This document shows positions 10,919-25,452 of a stretch of 64,000 nt of DNA, piece by piece. The stretch is from Corallium rubrum. Taxonomy: Eukaryota; Cnidaria; Anthozoa; Scleralcyonacea; Coralliidae. A program made the translations under genes and the position numbers. The stretch is from the NCBI GenBank assembly GCA_964035015.1, contig OZ035997.1, positions 87,648,483 through 87,712,482 on the forward strand, in the 5' to 3' direction. A model generated the notes under the pieces. That model saw nothing but the letters and a program-made list of their open reading frames with translations. It was not told the origin of the DNA and did no database searches. Each line of letters starts with the position of its first letter. Within the stretch, counting starts at the first letter, position 1.

Positions 10919-13900
10919 GGAAACAAACAAACAAACAAACAAACAAACAAACAAACAAACAAACAAACAAACAAACAAACAAACAAACAAACAAACAAAC
11001 AAGCAAACAAACAGACAAACAGACAAACAGACAAACAGACAAACAGACAAACAGACAAACAGACAAACAAACAAACAGACAAACAAACAAACAGACAAAC
11101 AAACAAACAAACAAACAAACAAACAAACAGACAAACAAACAAACAAACAAACAAACAAACAGACAAACAAACAAACAAACAAACAAACAAACAAACAAAC
11201 AAACAAACAAACAAACAAACAAACAAACAAACAGACAAACAGACAAACAAACAAACAGACAAACAAACAAACAGACAAACAAACAAACAAACAAACAAAC
11301 AAACAGACAGACAAACAACAAACAGACAGACAGACAGACAAACAAACGGACAAACAGACAAACAGACAAACAGACAAACAGACAAACAGACAAACAGACA
11401 AACAAACAAACAAACAAACAAACAGACAAACAGACAAACAGACAAACAGACAAACAGACAAACAGACAAACAGACAAACAGACAAACAGACAAACAGACA
11501 AACAGACAAACAGACAAACAGACAAACAGACAAACAGACAAACAGACAAACAGACAAACAGACAGACAAACAGACAAACAGACAAACAAACAAACAAACA
11601 AACAAACAGACAAACAGACAGACAGACAAACAGACAAACAGACAAACAGACAAACAGACAAACAGACAAACAGACAAACAGACAAACAGACAAACAGACA
11701 AACAGACAAACAGACAGACAAACAGACAAACAGACAAACAGACAAACAGACAAACAGACAAACAGACAAACAAACAGACAAACAGACAAACAGACAAACA
11801 GACAAACAGACAAACAGACAAACAGACAAACAGACAAACAGACAAACAAACAGACAGACAAACAGACAAACAGACAAACAGACAAACAGACAAACAGACA
11901 AACAGACAAACAGACAAACAGACAAACAGACAAACAGACAAACAGACAAACAGACAAACAGACAAACAGACAAACAAACAAACAGACAAACAGACAAACA
12001 GACAAACAGACAAACAAACAGACAAACAGACAAACAGACAAACAGACAAACAGACAAACAGACAACAGACAAACAGACAAACAGACAGACAAACAGACAA
12101 ACAGACAAACAGACAAACAGACAAACAGACAAACAGACAAACAGACAAACAGACAAACAGACAAACAGACAAACAGACAAACAGACAAACAGACAAACAG
12201 ACAAACAGACAAACAGACAAACAGACAAACAGACAAACAGACAAACAGACAAACAGACAAACAGACAAACAGACAGACAAACAGACAAACAGACAAACAG
12301 ACAAACAGACAAACAGACAAACAGACAAACAGACAAACAGACAAACAGACAAACAAACAAACAGACAAACAGACAAACAGACAAACAAACAGACAAACAG
12401 ACAAACAGACAAACAGACAAACAGACAAACAGACAAACAGACAAACAGACAAACAGACAAACAGACAAACAGACAAACAGACAAACAGACAAACAGACAA
12501 ACAGACAAACAGACAAACAGACAAACAGACAAACAGACAGACAAACAGACAAACAGACAAACAAACAGACAAACAAACAGACAAACAGACAAACAGACAA
12601 ACAGACAAACAGACAAACAGACAAACAGACAAACAGACAAACAGACAGACAAACAGACAAACAGACAAACAGACAAACAGACAAACAGACAAACAGACAA
12701 ACAGACAAACAGACAAACAGACAAACAGACAAACAGACAAACAGACAAACAGACAAACAGACAAACAGACAAACAGACAAACAGACAAACAGACAAACAG
12801 ACAAACAGACAGACAAACAGACAAACAGACAAACAGACAAACAGACAAACAGACAAACAGACAAACAGACAAACAGACAAACAGACAAACAGACAAACAG
12901 ACAAACAGACAAACAGACAAACAGACAAACAGACAAACAGACAAACAGACAAACAGACAAACAGACAAACAGACAAACAGACAAACAAAAACAGACAAAC
13001 AGACAAACGGACAAACGGACAAACGGACAAACGGACAAACGGACAAACGGACAAACGGACAAACGGACAAACGGACAAACGGACAAACGGACAAACGGAC
13101 AAACGGACAAACGGACAAACGGACAAACGGACAAACGGACAAACGGACAAACGGACAAACGGACAAACGGACAAACGGACAAACGGACAAACGGACAAAC
13201 GGACAAACGGACAAACGGACAAACGGACAAACGGACAAACAGACAAACGGACAAACGGACAAACGGACAAACAGACAAACGCACAAACAGACAAACAGAC
13301 AAACGGACAAACGGACAAACGGACAAACGGACAAACGGACAAACGGACAAACGGACAAACGGACAAACGGACAAACGGACAAACGGACAAACGGACAAAC
13401 GGACAAACGGACAAACGGACAAACGGACAAACGGACAGACAAACAGACAAACAGACAAACACACAAACACACAAACACACAAACACACAAACGGACAAAC
13501 GGACAAACGGACAAACGGACAAACGGACAAACGGACAAACGGACAAACGGACAAACGGACAAACGGACAAACGGACAAACGGACAAACGGACAAACGGAC
13601 AAACGGACAGACAAACAGACAAACAGACAAACAGACAAACAGACAAACACACAAACACACAAACGGACAAACGGACAAACGGACAAACGGACAAACGGAC
13701 AAACGGACAAACGGACAAACGGACAAACGGACAAACGGACAAACGGACAAACACACAAACGGACAAACGGACAAACGGACAAACGGACAAACGGACAAAC
13801 GGACAAACGGACAAACGGACAAACGGACAAACGGACAAACGGACAAACGGACAAACGGACAAACGGACAAACGGACAAACGGACAAACGGACAAACGGAC

Positions 13901-15494
13901 AAACGGACAAACGGACAAACGCACAAACGCACAAACGGACAAACGGACAAACGGACAAACGGACAAACGGACAAACGGACAAACGGACAAACGGACAAAC
14001 GGACAAACGGACAAACGGACAAACGGACAAACGGACAAACGGACAAACGGACAAACGGACAAACGGACAAACGGACAAACGGAAAACGGACAAACGGAAA
14101 ACGGACAAACGGACAAACGGACAAACGGACAAACGGACAAACGGACAAACGGACAAACGGACAAACGGACAAACGGACAAACGGACAAACGGACAAACGG
14201 ACAAACGGACAAACGGACAAACGGACAAACGGACAAACGGACAGACAAACAGACAAACAGACAAACACACAAACACACAAACACACAAACACGACAAACG
14301 GACAAACGGACAAACGGACAAACGGACAAACGGACAAACGGACAAACGGACAAACGGACAAACGGACAAACGGACAAACGGACAAACGGACAAACGGACA
14401 AACGGACAAACGGACAGACAAACAGACAAACAGACAAACAGACAAACAGACAAACACACAAACACACAAACACACAAACGGACAAACGGACAAACGGACA
14501 AACGGACAAACGGACAAACGGACAAACGGACAAACGGACAAACGGACAAACGGACAAACGGACAAACGGACAAACGGACAAACGGACAAACGGACAAACG
14601 GACAAACGGACAAACGGACAAACGGACAAACGGACAAACGGACAAACGGACAAACGGACAAACGGACAAACGGACAAACGGACAAACGGACAAACGGACA
14701 AACGGACAAACGGACAAACCGACAAACGCACAAACGGACAAACGGACAAACGGACAAACGGACAAACGGACAAACGGACAAACGGACAAACGGACAAACG
14801 GACAAACGGACAAACGGACAAACGGACAAACGGACAAACGGACAAACGGACAAACGGACAAACGGACAAACGGACAAACGGACAAACGGACAAACGGACA
14901 AACGGACAAACGGACAAACGGACAAACGGACAAACGGACAAACGGACAAACGGACAGACAAACAGACAAACAGACAAACAGACAAACAGACAAACAGACA
15001 AACACACAAACAGACAAACAGACAAACAGACAAACAGACAAACAGACAAACAGACAAACAGACAAACGGACAAACACACAAACAGACAAACAGACAAACG
15101 GACAAACGGACAAACGGACAAACGGACAAACAGGACAAACACAAACGACAAACGGACAAACGGACAAACGGACAAACAGACAAACGGACAAACGACAAAC
15201 GGACAAACAGACAAACAGGACAAACGGACAAACAGACAAACAGACAAACAGACAGACAAACGGACAAACGGACAAACAGACAAACAGACAAACGGACAAA
15301 CGGACAAACGGACAAACGGACAAACGGACAAACGGACAAACGGACAAACGGACAAACAGACAAACAGACAAACAGACAACAAACAAACAAACAAACAAAC
15401 AAACAAACAAACAAACAAACAAACAAACAAACAAACAAACAAACAAACAAACAAACAAACAAACAAACAAACAAACAAACAAACAAACAAACAA
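10919..15494. repeat. 4.6 kb hierarchical tetranucleotide satellite (ACAA/ACAG/ACGG)
   Basis: The array is built from 4-bp units in ordered blocks: pure (ACAA)n at 10919-11010 and 15378-15494, mixed ACAA/ACAG to about 11350, 8-bp dimers (ACAGACAA) to about 13000, then 8-bp dimers (ACGGACAA) to about 15360. Within the last block a cassette recurs near 13434, 13606, 14240, 14412 and 14952: ACGGACAG, a few ACAAACAG, then ACACACAA in most copies before ACGG returns. Very long frames exist on both strands because the repeat lacks stops in most phases. They are not genes. The tract probably lies in the 5' intron of the receptor gene. Confidence 0.95.
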
Positions 15495-16462
15495 GGCTCT
15501 TATATAATATTCTATTTTATATATAGAATTTTTGTACTTTTTTTGACTTGAATAAATTAAATCAAAAGCAGTCAATAACTGCGCGCTTATATTAAAGGAA
15601 TAAAAGACTGGGGGATAATCATCCCTACTTGCAGCTGCATGCCTAAGCATCCCTGCATGAGCCGCGCTTTTACTTTTGAAAAGTGCTGCTATTTATTCAG
15701 ATCGTAATCGTAAAATCAGTTCTCCGTTCATCAGCATTCTTTATATATAATGCCCATTCGTTCTTGATATACTAAGATTTGTTTGACATGTATAAGTGAT
15801 CCTCACTTTGACGTCAGACTGCAGGATGATTTGCTAAAAAGCCTGTCTATATGGATTATCTAACCCGTATACCCAATGATACTAAAAGCTTAGCTTACGA
15901 TTCGATTATGCAGTGTGACGTTAAAGTAACGATCATTTACATATCAAACAAATCTTAATAACACAAGAACGACGTGAGATATGGAATAGTTGTAAACGCC
16001 AATCTTTATACATTCTATAAGAGAGTTTATTTTTAAATAATTGTTTCACTGCAGAAGCACTTTAAGTAAGGGTGAAACAATGATCACTAATGTGATAAAA
16101 GGTTTATATGTATAATCGCGAGTTAAGCTTATATAAGCCAACTTATCTCACGACTCTTCCACAATTAAATCATTTTTTTATACCGACAAAGAAACTTCAA
16201 GAGTTAGAAATCAAAACACTGATTGGTATGCGATAAAAGGTGTGGTATATAAGTGGTTATCGCACTCTGATAAGTGATTACCGCACTCTTTTCTATTCAA
16301 AAGAGTGTAATAATCATTTTTCATTAATAATTCATGACGAAAACACAAAGAAAATCAGTACCATGTCCATGGTTTTATGCCTGATAAAACTTCTTGGCGT
16401 CAGAAAGAATACTAATGAACAATGAATAACATCCAATAACAAATCGTTTATGAAGCCATTCA
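15495..16462. other. No gene recognised
   Basis: AT-rich unique sequence between the satellite and a foldback element. I see no coding, RNA or repeat signal beyond short AT runs. Confidence 0.6.
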
Positions 16463-16938
16463 AAACACTCGCATCACGTGTTTTATCAGATCTAAAACAC
16501 TCGGGCTGCGCCCTCGTAGTTTTAAAGTGCCTATGAAGCGAAAAATATTATTGTCTTAAATGAAAGAACTCTTAAAACTACAACGTAACATCTTTTCCAG
16601 ATCTTCGTTTCTGTGCTTCGTTGTTGAGATATTCCAGTTTCTTTGATATGCAAATTAAACACTTTGACATCACACGTGTATAATGAGAAAGTTCCATATT
16701 AGATCTTTGCTATTATCAAACGAAATCACTTCGAAGCCGATCCTGCACGTCTATTTCGCATACAGCATTAGACATACAGATTTTTAATTGATTTCGTTTG
16801 ATAATAATCAAAAATTTGAAATATCTCAACAAAGGAGGCACGGAAACGAAGATCTGCAAAAGATGTTATACTTTGTCGTTTTAAGAGTTATTTCATTTAG
16901 GCACTTTAAATCTGATAAAACACTCCTGCTCGTGTTTT
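16463..16938. mobile_element. Foldback/MITE-like element
   Basis: Two imperfect inverted arms of roughly 150-170 bp, 16463-16650 and 16790-16938. Matching stretches include GTTTTATCAGAT, TTTAAAGTGCCTA, ACTCTTAAAAC, AACATCTTTT and CAGATCTTCGTTTC. The left arm carries an extra palindromic insert, ACTCGGGCTGCGCCCTCGT (about 16499-16517), absent from the right arm. No protein is encoded. Confidence 0.75.
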
Positions 16939-19900
16939 AAATATTACACCACACAGTGTGCATATTCATCAGTTGAATAAGAGATTTAACAGCTCGATCT
17001 GTTAAAACAATGAAATGTGGGTGCATGCAGTGTCGTGAAATAAGATGCCTATATAGATTTACTTTACAACGTCTTTGCGCATGCAAACTGCACATTTTCC
17101 ATTTTATTACTATATTATTTACCAGTGTAACTATAAATATCACACTGATTTATATTGAAAGAACGCAAATTTTTACTGCATTTACTTTGCCTTACCCAAC
17201 CAATTTTTCCCTATAGTACCCACCCTTGGGATAAATACATAAACTAGAAATACATTCAACAACCCTTCGTGTTTATTGTTAAAATGCACTGCAAATGCGT
17301 AAACACTGTCGTATAGTCAATTTTTCGTCACGGTAAATTATTTTTTAAAATATGGGAATACAATTTTGGCTCGAATTGCTTAATTTTTCAATTTTGTTTT
17401 TTAATTTTTGTATTAACCGGTTTTGACCGATTTCTAAAGGCCGTCAAGGAACCAAGCAGATTGCAGAAAAATTACCTTAGACCGCTCACGTGACAGAGCT
17501 ATTGATTAACAAGACACCTGGGTCAGGTGTTCACTAGGGCTACTGGAAAGTGCAGAGGTCTCTATAACACGCGAGCAAAGAGGTTGTATTGGGTCGAGGA
17601 AGATCAGACCGAAGGCTGAATACAGATGCACTAGCAAATATGCAATAGGTGACTAATATGCAATAGGTACTAGTAAAATATACCCACACCCTACATCTAT
17701 GCAATATCTTCATACAACATGAATCCTGATTCCATGTTTTTGCTTTAAAGCATGTTGGGAAGGCTCTTCAACTCTGCACAGCTGGTACTGTAATTGAATG
17801 TCAGACACTCTAATTTCTCTATACATTTTGGTACCATCAGCATATAATACACACTTATATTATGAGGAACATGAATGGTTCAAAGTTATTTTTATGATGA
17901 ATATCTTAATACTCAATCTATGCATCAAAATTTATATCAAAAGAAACATCAAGATATCGATAACATACTTGTGACAAAATTACATACTCAAAGGTTCGAA
18001 GCACTTACAACATTGAATATAAATCCTAATGGATCAATAAGTATACTGTCCATTGCCGACATTAAACTCAAAGACAAGCAACAGTCAGTAAAAACACAAA
18101 TGGTACATAGAACATACATTAGAACATACTGCATATATTAGAACATACATGTGTATACAAGCTTCCTACTCAGCATAATAAACAAATATAAAAATCGTTT
18201 AGTAATATTAAAAGCACATAAATAATATGCAAAAATATAAAGATACTGTCGCGATCAATGTCAACAAACAGGAGAAAGCCGTTACTAGATAACAGTACGT
18301 ATATGTTCTTTGATATGCTGTGGCCCTTTCTTGTGTCTCGCGCGATCTAGTCCTCAAGCCAAACTTCCTAGGTACTGATGCCAACACGGCATTTCTTCGC
18401 GTCTGTAATAAATTCACCTACTGTGTCTTCAAGGACAAACCTTGTCAGCAACATTACTGATGAATTCACCAATACCGTCGAAAAACAACTCAACCCAACT
18501 CGATATATCAAAGGCAAAATAACTGCCAGTATCCGTTCCGAAATCCGACCCTTGCCCTTGTAAAAAGCAACCCTTGCCGAAAATATTTACCTTAAGAACT
18601 GCCCGAAGCTTTAGGATAATAGTTTCATGTTTTTAAGACGGAGTGCAAACTTTTTCTAGACTAAGTACAGACCGACCAAAACGGCAAATAGCATATCTAT
18701 TTTCTTAAATTTTCGAAATTTGTTTTAAAGGCAACAGTGTCGCCATATTGCAAACTAGCCTCAATTGGATACCAAACCAAAAAATAAGTAAAAAGTTCTC
18801 AGTGTCGGTACATACTAAAGTACGAAACGAAGTATGGAGACCTGCTAGCAACAGCCAGCTGGGCCGTTCAACCACGTGCGGCGATCCAATTTCATGGCAA
18901 GATAAATTAATATAATTACAAGACTTTTATTTAGGGAAAAAAAATTGTTTGTAAAATATATTTGCCTTAAATATTAACATTTTATGAATAAAATCGACTT
19001 TCTTTGCTGTCTGAACAAGAACACTTAGCTTATTTTAGTATATATATATATTTTAAAATAAGTATAACATATTTTGTGTAGTTAGCTCTAAATACACATG
19101 TACAGTATGTATTGCGACGTCTTATGGTGAGGTGCCAATTCAAGTATTTTGCCAAGTATTGACAAATTCAAGTATATTACTGTATAACTATGAAACTATA
19201 TTTCTTGTAGAGACAAGAAGTAGATGAATACATGAAGTTTCTCTTAGCTTGCTCCAAATGCAAGCACATGCATGGGTGATGATTTCAACGCACTTCCGTG
19301 TGATAGCAAGTATACACGCGTTTATTTCCACAAAATACAGTTCACATCGGTTATGTAATAGGATGCATACAAATAATAACGATAAACTTCCTACAAACTA
19401 GTATATAAGTAAGAAACTAAGTCATTATACTTACTCATATGTGACCTTCAATAAAACAAAAACAACTCCAAACTTGTCCTAACGGCTAGTTATCGCGATT
19501 GACGCGATCATGTCGCACTTGCAGCTGCTTAATAAATATTCTCTAAAGACATACTTACTTTAATAAATATCATAAATATACAAACTGATACAATAATTTA
19601 TTTGACTACTTACGGACGGCAAACAGTTCAACTAAAGTCGTAAAAAAACAATTTTAGAAATACGATTTGGGGCAACTTGTAAATCTAAAATAATATATTA
19701 CCTGTTGGAGGGAGTACTTTTAAAACACGTTAAATAAGTGCCCGTGCAATATAAATTTATTTTTTTTATTTTCCGGAAAAAAATATTCTTGTGACAGGTT
19801 GAACTTAAAAGTTAATACAACCTCGTTTGATCAGAAAATGGTTTGGGAGGAATGAAAAGCCTCTTAGATTCAATTGTGAATTACAGCAATTCGTTAACAA

Positions 19901-20591
19901 AATTAGTAAAAACAAAACTGCCAAACGATTTCGCGTCGCCATTAAAAAAAAACACGCTGCATGACCCCCCTGTAACAGTAACAGTAACAGTAACAGCTAG
20001 CTATGGCTCGTTTGCCTCATTTGGAGAGATTAACGTTTAGGATGCCCAGACCGCAATAATTTCCTTACGAGATTAAATAAAAATATAGTATAGTGTCGTC
20101 GTTTAATATAACACTAATTTTATTATTATAACCGAGTCCTTACCCAAAAATTGCAATCTTATATAATAAAGGTAGGTTGGACCTCTAGATGTTAAACTGT
20201 GGATAGGTTTCTAAGCGTAGTGTACGTATAGAAAACATAAAATATATATCATTATGAAATAATAGTGGGTGCGCGTGCGACTGGAATTACGTTGGAAAAA
20301 AGATAAAGGCGTATAGAGTTTATGTACTGGTAAGTTTGTGTTCTTTCCATTCTCGCTAAGCACTATAATCTCTGAATAAATAGTTCTTCGAATGACTTAG
20401 CACGGTAAATATTTTGGACTTACCATTTTTTGCTTGATAAATAAAGGCTTGTCCTTGTTTTGCTCAATATACAACATGAAAAAGCAATGATCAAGAACAG
20501 CAAAATCTTGCAAACAGAAACCACACTGGAAAGTAGATTTATGCGGGGTATTTCTTTACCCCTTCAGTTTGATACTTTCTGTTGCCAGCCA
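16939..20591. other. Long non-coding stretch
   Basis: AT-rich sequence with no gene I can support. It holds a short (ACAGTA)n run near 19974-19996 and a TATATA stretch near 19040. An 88-codon open frame at 17875-18141 has no recognisable domain. Confidence 0.5.
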
Positions 20592-20592
20592 G

Positions 20593-20674
<82 letters not shown>
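20592..20674. repeat. (TA)n microsatellite
   Basis: About 41 uninterrupted TA dinucleotides. Confidence 0.97.
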
Positions 20675-20676
<2 letters not shown>

Positions 20677-21012
20677 CATTCGGCAGGCATGGCTTTAAAC
20701 GAAAAAAGGTAATTTGTCATATGCATAATTAATTTTAATTACAATTAAGAGCTCCATTACTCATTAGCCTCGCTCTGCAGATGTTTTTATGTATTATTTA
20801 AACGTATTTTATTGCATTTTCCCGACCCCAAGAGTTATATAATAAGCTCAGAGAGGGGGCTTATAGACATATACTTAGTCTAACGTCTTCTCATACGAAT
20901 GCTATACATCTAGATTCTAGAAATCTAGATGTGACAAATGGGAGCAACACATTTCAAATCTGCATGTAAGAAGCTTATACCCAATGAACTTGGTCGTCCT
21001 AGCTTGCTTAGT

Positions 21013-21110
21013 TAAGCTCCGGAGCATGTTCCCTGGAAAAAAATTAAAATTTGAAATCTGCCGGAATCTCTGAAATGCCATTTCCTGCATTATAGAGGAA
21101 GATTTTAAAA
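21013..21110. repeat. Dispersed repeat, copy 1
   Basis: Shares an ordered set of short blocks with 22411-22515: GGAGCATG/GGGGCATG, CCTGGAAAAA/CCCGGAAAAA, TCTCTGAAAT and GCATTTCCTGCATT-type matches. The two copies are in the same orientation and about 25% diverged by eye. Family unknown. Confidence 0.55.
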
Positions 21111-21592
21111 TATTTTTTTTTGTCAAGCATTTAAAAGGTTTTTTTCATTGTCAAGCATGTCAAACACCGACAAACAGAGGTCCATACTTTTGCTAAATTC
21201 AAGATCAGAGAGTGCGACGAACGTCTAATATATTATATAATTACAGTCGTAGTCTATAGCTATATACCTTATATATAACTTATTTATATATCAGCACGTT
21301 AATTCTGCCTTGCGTATATTGTTGAATATGAAAATTCCGTAGCGCCCACTACCGCCCTGCTACGTACGATACAACAAAAACGTCGACAACTGATCAAGTC
21401 ATAAACAAAGTGCTCCAATTTTAAAGTCAGATGGCGTTGACATGCACTAATATACATGAGCAATGTTTTAAAATTATACGAGTTAAAATAGATAGCTGAA
21501 TGTACCGATTAGCAAAAAGCAATTAAATGAATTAGCTTTCATCAAATAAAAGGCTTCTGTTAATTGTCATGGAAACAGTACATTAATTTTTA

Positions 21593-21596
<4 letters not shown>

Positions 21597-21662
<66 letters not shown>
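21597..21662. repeat. (TA)n microsatellite
   Basis: About 33 TA units in otherwise plain AT-rich sequence. Confidence 0.97.
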
Positions 21663-21666
<4 letters not shown>

Positions 21667-24108
21667 GTTGGGATTAGACAAACAGTTTTGCTCTTGCCTT
21701 ACTGGTTTTGTTTTATAACGGCCAGCTTGCATGCTTTGCGTCAAAACGTTGCAACGCGTTAGTAAAATAATTTCGACAACAAAATCAACTGAAGGAAGTC
21801 GACACAGAGATCCCTAATTTTTTTGAGGTATACGTTCGTTTCTCTTTCGTATTGATCTTTTATCAGGAAACTTGAATCACCAAAGGTGTTTTTCATCAGG
21901 GTCCTCACAAAAAGATAACAACATGGGCAGAAACGAGGGTCAGTCAGCGCAATGCATCGCCGGCGCATAAATTAGCCAACTTCTACGCCTGGATAGGAAT
22001 ATCAGACATCTTAAAAGAAATTTAGAACCTAGAATAAAACAAAAGAACTTAGAATAATATAAATTTAAACCAGTTAAACAATGCTTATGTGTCAAAGATT
22101 TCTTGAATGTATAATCTTTTAATGAAATGAACACAATATTTCATAACTTTACAAGTACAAAAGTTCACCAAAATATATTGAATTTGGAGGGATTTTGCAT
22201 TTTGGAGCCCTTCGTACCTCATAAAGTTAGGCAGCGGCGGCTGTACGTATAAATGCAGTGGCGGATACAGGATTTTTGCAAGGGGGGTGACTATAAGGTG
22301 CTCAGTTGTTTCTTTCAGAATATTTAACAAGGGCGCGCGGGGTGGGGGGGGGTGGGGGGATGGGGCAAAACAGGCAATACTTACTACGTGGGGGCAGGGT
22401 GAAGATGCGACAAACGGATCCAGGGGGATCCGGGGGCATGCTCCCCCGGAAAAATTTTGAATTTTAGAGTCTCTGAAATAGCATTTCCTGCATTTTGAGG
22501 GGGATTTGAAAGAGTTTTGAAGGATATAAATTACCAAACAAAATACCCAAATATATGAATACACCATATGCCGTCATTGTCCTGGACTCATGGGGATACG
22601 TTTTATACGTTTATGTTCCAAAATTACTATGTATATTCAGATTTCAGATTGAGATTGTATACAATACGTCTATATAATCGTGATTCTTACTGTTTTAAAA
22701 TTGGGGTTTCAAATTTACAAGATATTAGCGTATCATGATGTCCAATCTTATTGCAAAGGAGAGGCCATAGCTACGGCCTTTATCAATAAGCATTGTTATA
22801 CAATATAATTTATGCACGTTTTACACACGAGTAACTGTTGTGATTTGTATAAACAGCTGCTGGTATATCGCTGTATAATCCTGTATTGGTTGGGGCAGGG
22901 TAGGGGGTGACTAGTCACCCAGTCAACACCCCCCCCCCCTGTATCTGCCCGTGAAATGTTTTCATGATCAAAATGGTTGACAAGAAGGCACTGAAACGCT
23001 CGTAATTTTGGAGGATTTCGCACTTTGTCTTCTTTGGCATGCTTGCATTTGTAACAGGATCAGCTTGCATGTTTTCATAAAAACAGACTATTTTAAATGT
23101 GTTTGGCCGAGCGAAGACAAGCTAAGATGTCTCTAAATTAACACAAAATGAAGAATCGAACATCGTATAAGAACTGTGGACTTGTGCAGTTCATCGTCGA
23201 ACACTTCGAACAACACTACACTGGCCTGAACTTAGCAAACAATGGGGATTTTACTGTATTAAGAGGAGTTCACGTTGCGAGATAATATTGTAAAATTGAC
23301 TTACTCGGGCCGAATATTGGCAAATCGTGACACATCAAGAGTTTACAAGCCCACTCATTGAGGTGTTTTATAGATTTGTAGACTTGTGCACTTTGCAAAT
23401 TCTGTTATGTTTCAGTATGCGCTTCGCATTTGTATGTTTTTAGTGTTAAAGCTTATATTATTTCCGACATCTTGAATTCGCAAAATTGGTTAGTTGTGTG
23501 CATACTGTAGCTAGCAGCCATACTGTCCCTAATTTCTGGACATAAATACAAAATAACTAGAAATACATAAACGCAACCCCCTCGCCCGCTTTTAACACAT
23601 TAAATATACATAATCCCCCCCCCCCCCCCAGATTAAAATAAGCACCTGATTTGTTTTTGTATACAAATATAAACACCCTTGCCCTCCTGGCCTCCTTTAC
23701 ATCCTATTTTATCACTTTTATGAATGTAGTTTTTCTATTATTGACCAATTTCCAAAGCAATGTTTTATTCCAAAATAATAAAGCAGTGGCTGAGGAAAAA
23801 CTTGTGTCACGACCTAACTTAATAGCACCAGAAACTGATAGCAAAAACAAACAATAATTACAGACGCTTATATCCAGGTGCCTATTAAATTGTTTTAATA
23901 ATATTATTCCTCATGTTCCAAATATAATGTTGAACCTCAACGAAAAACATCAGAACAGAAAAAAACGTGGGTAACAGCTTGAAAACTATAGGTATAAGAG
24001 AGGAAAAACTAACCAGGGAACTAGGGAAGAACTATAACTTAATGCAAAGTTTTACTCGAGCCATGGAAAAAAACGCCTGGGAAAATGTATATTATTTGAC
24101 AAGATTTT
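21663..24108. other. Non-coding stretch with repeat fragments and C/G homopolymers
   Basis: No gene recognised. G-rich tracts at about 22338-22360 and C-rich tracts at about 22930-22940 and 23612-23630 mark repeat fragments. GGCGGATACAGG (about 22260) and its inverted partner CTGTATCTGCC (about 22940) suggest two opposed copies of one family. A block AACTAGAAATACATAAACGCAACC (in part) near 23557 recurs in altered form near 24855, each copy followed by a C-tract. Confidence 0.5.
22411..22515. repeat. Dispersed repeat, copy 2
   Basis: Second copy of the family at 21013-21110. It contains the self-complementary centre CCGGGGGCATGCTCCCCCGG. Confidence 0.55.
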
Positions 24109-24658
24109 TGCTGTTTTAACTGCAGAGTTTAATTAATACTGAAAAGGTTTCAGATATATATACCGACTCTAATCAGCTAAAGAAATGGCTGGTAAGTTAA
24201 ATACGAATCACTGCTTACCGTTAAATTTTCTTTTGGCTCTTCTCAGATGCTGCAAACACTGCCATACGGGCTACGGCGTTTGGTTTCCGTGTTTTTTTCG
24301 TTCGGTTCTTAGCAAAAAGCAATCAATTATCTTCAAAATGTGAAAAGCTATTTGTGATGATGTTCCTTTCAATTCACTGTTCTCTCTCGAGCCAAGATAT
24401 ACCAGTGCATAAGTCTTTTGCTGGCTTTAAACAGACACACGAAGAAACATCTTTTTGTTTTTTTCAGTCACATTTGGCGGCATCTTTTCCGATCTTTATC
24501 GCAATTTTCCACGCTTTTTCAATGGTTTCTAGTCGTGTTTAATATTGTTTGGTTCAACCCACTGCAACATCTCTTCTTGGCTTTCGTTTTTCGGTCATTT
24601 GTAAACCAATTTTTCTTACAAAGATTTTGTTTCGCTAGAGCCGCGAAAGTTGGCGATT

Positions 24659-24697
<39 letters not shown>

Positions 24698-24826
24698 CAA
24701 ACATCTCGCAGAATTTCTTTCCCACTCGCGTGTAATTTCGCATGTAAGTGGACTCCACGCGTGTCGAGATTAGCACCCTCACCGGGCTCCGGGCCTTCGG
24801 CCCGTCGCCCGGCTCGGGGATCAATT
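24109..24826. repeat. Dispersed ~0.75 kb repeat, copy 1
   Basis: Aligns with 29398-30212 in the same orientation through TTTTAACT, GTTAAATACGAATC, ACCGTTAAA, CAAACACTGCC, an internal (TA)n at 24662-24691, then CATCTCGCAGAATTTCTTTC and GAGATTAGCACCCTCACCGG. The 3' end holds a GC-rich hairpin (GGGCC..GGCCC, about 24785-24812) that copy 2 lacks. Non-coding. Confidence 0.65.
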
Positions 24827-25199
24827 AAAGTAAAACAAGAAAAATCAGAGGTATACTAGAACTACGTGAACGCAACAACCCCTCGCCCGCTTTATATGCA
24901 TTTTTTAACCCCCCTTCTCCCCCCCCCCCCCCCCCCTAATTTCTGGTTTTGTTGTATTATATAATGAACACAGATCAGAAAACATAGCCCGGCATAGGCG
25001 TACGAGCCGGGGGGGGGGGCTGGGGGGGCTGCAGCCCCTCCAGATTCGGTGAACCAGCCATTTTTCGGGCAATATATTAAGGTTTTTCGGGCAGAAACAT
25101 AAGAGAATGACTGAATGAGACCATATATATAGCATAGAAATATAATTGTATACTTGTAAAATGAAATCGCTCGCGGTTTACGTTTTGAATACTATAATA

Positions 25200-25452
25200 C
25201 TTACTACCATTTGCGATCAACCGTTAGGCGTGAGCGTTTAAACGCGTATGTTTACGTTTCAAACGTGCAAGTTTCACAGGAAAATGTTGACACTTCAACA
25301 ATAGTTTCATGATCATCCGCGCATTTTTTGACAAATGATTGATTAGGCTATTGTTGAAGTGTCAAAATTTTCCTATGAAACTTGCACGTTTGAAACGTAA
25401 ACATACGCGTTTAAACGCTCACGCCTAACGGTTGATCGCAAATGGTAGTAAG
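25200..25452. mobile_element. Foldback element with 105-bp arms, nested in the hAT
   Basis: Arms 25200-25304 and 25348-25452 are almost perfectly complementary, starting CTTACTACCATTTGCGATC, with a 43-nt loop. No coding capacity. It lies in the hAT 5' non-coding region, so it either inserted there or is part of that region's structure. Confidence 0.85.

Noticed and set aside
10874..15650. Several 1500-1800 codon open frames on both strands
   Set aside because: They are translations of stop-free tetranucleotide repeats (CLFV, QTNK and similar). Only the last ~244 codons of one of them (10848-10116) are a real exon.
17875..18141. 88-codon open frame
   Set aside because: No domain, no splice context, no repeat match. 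Within expectation for AT-rich DNA of this length.
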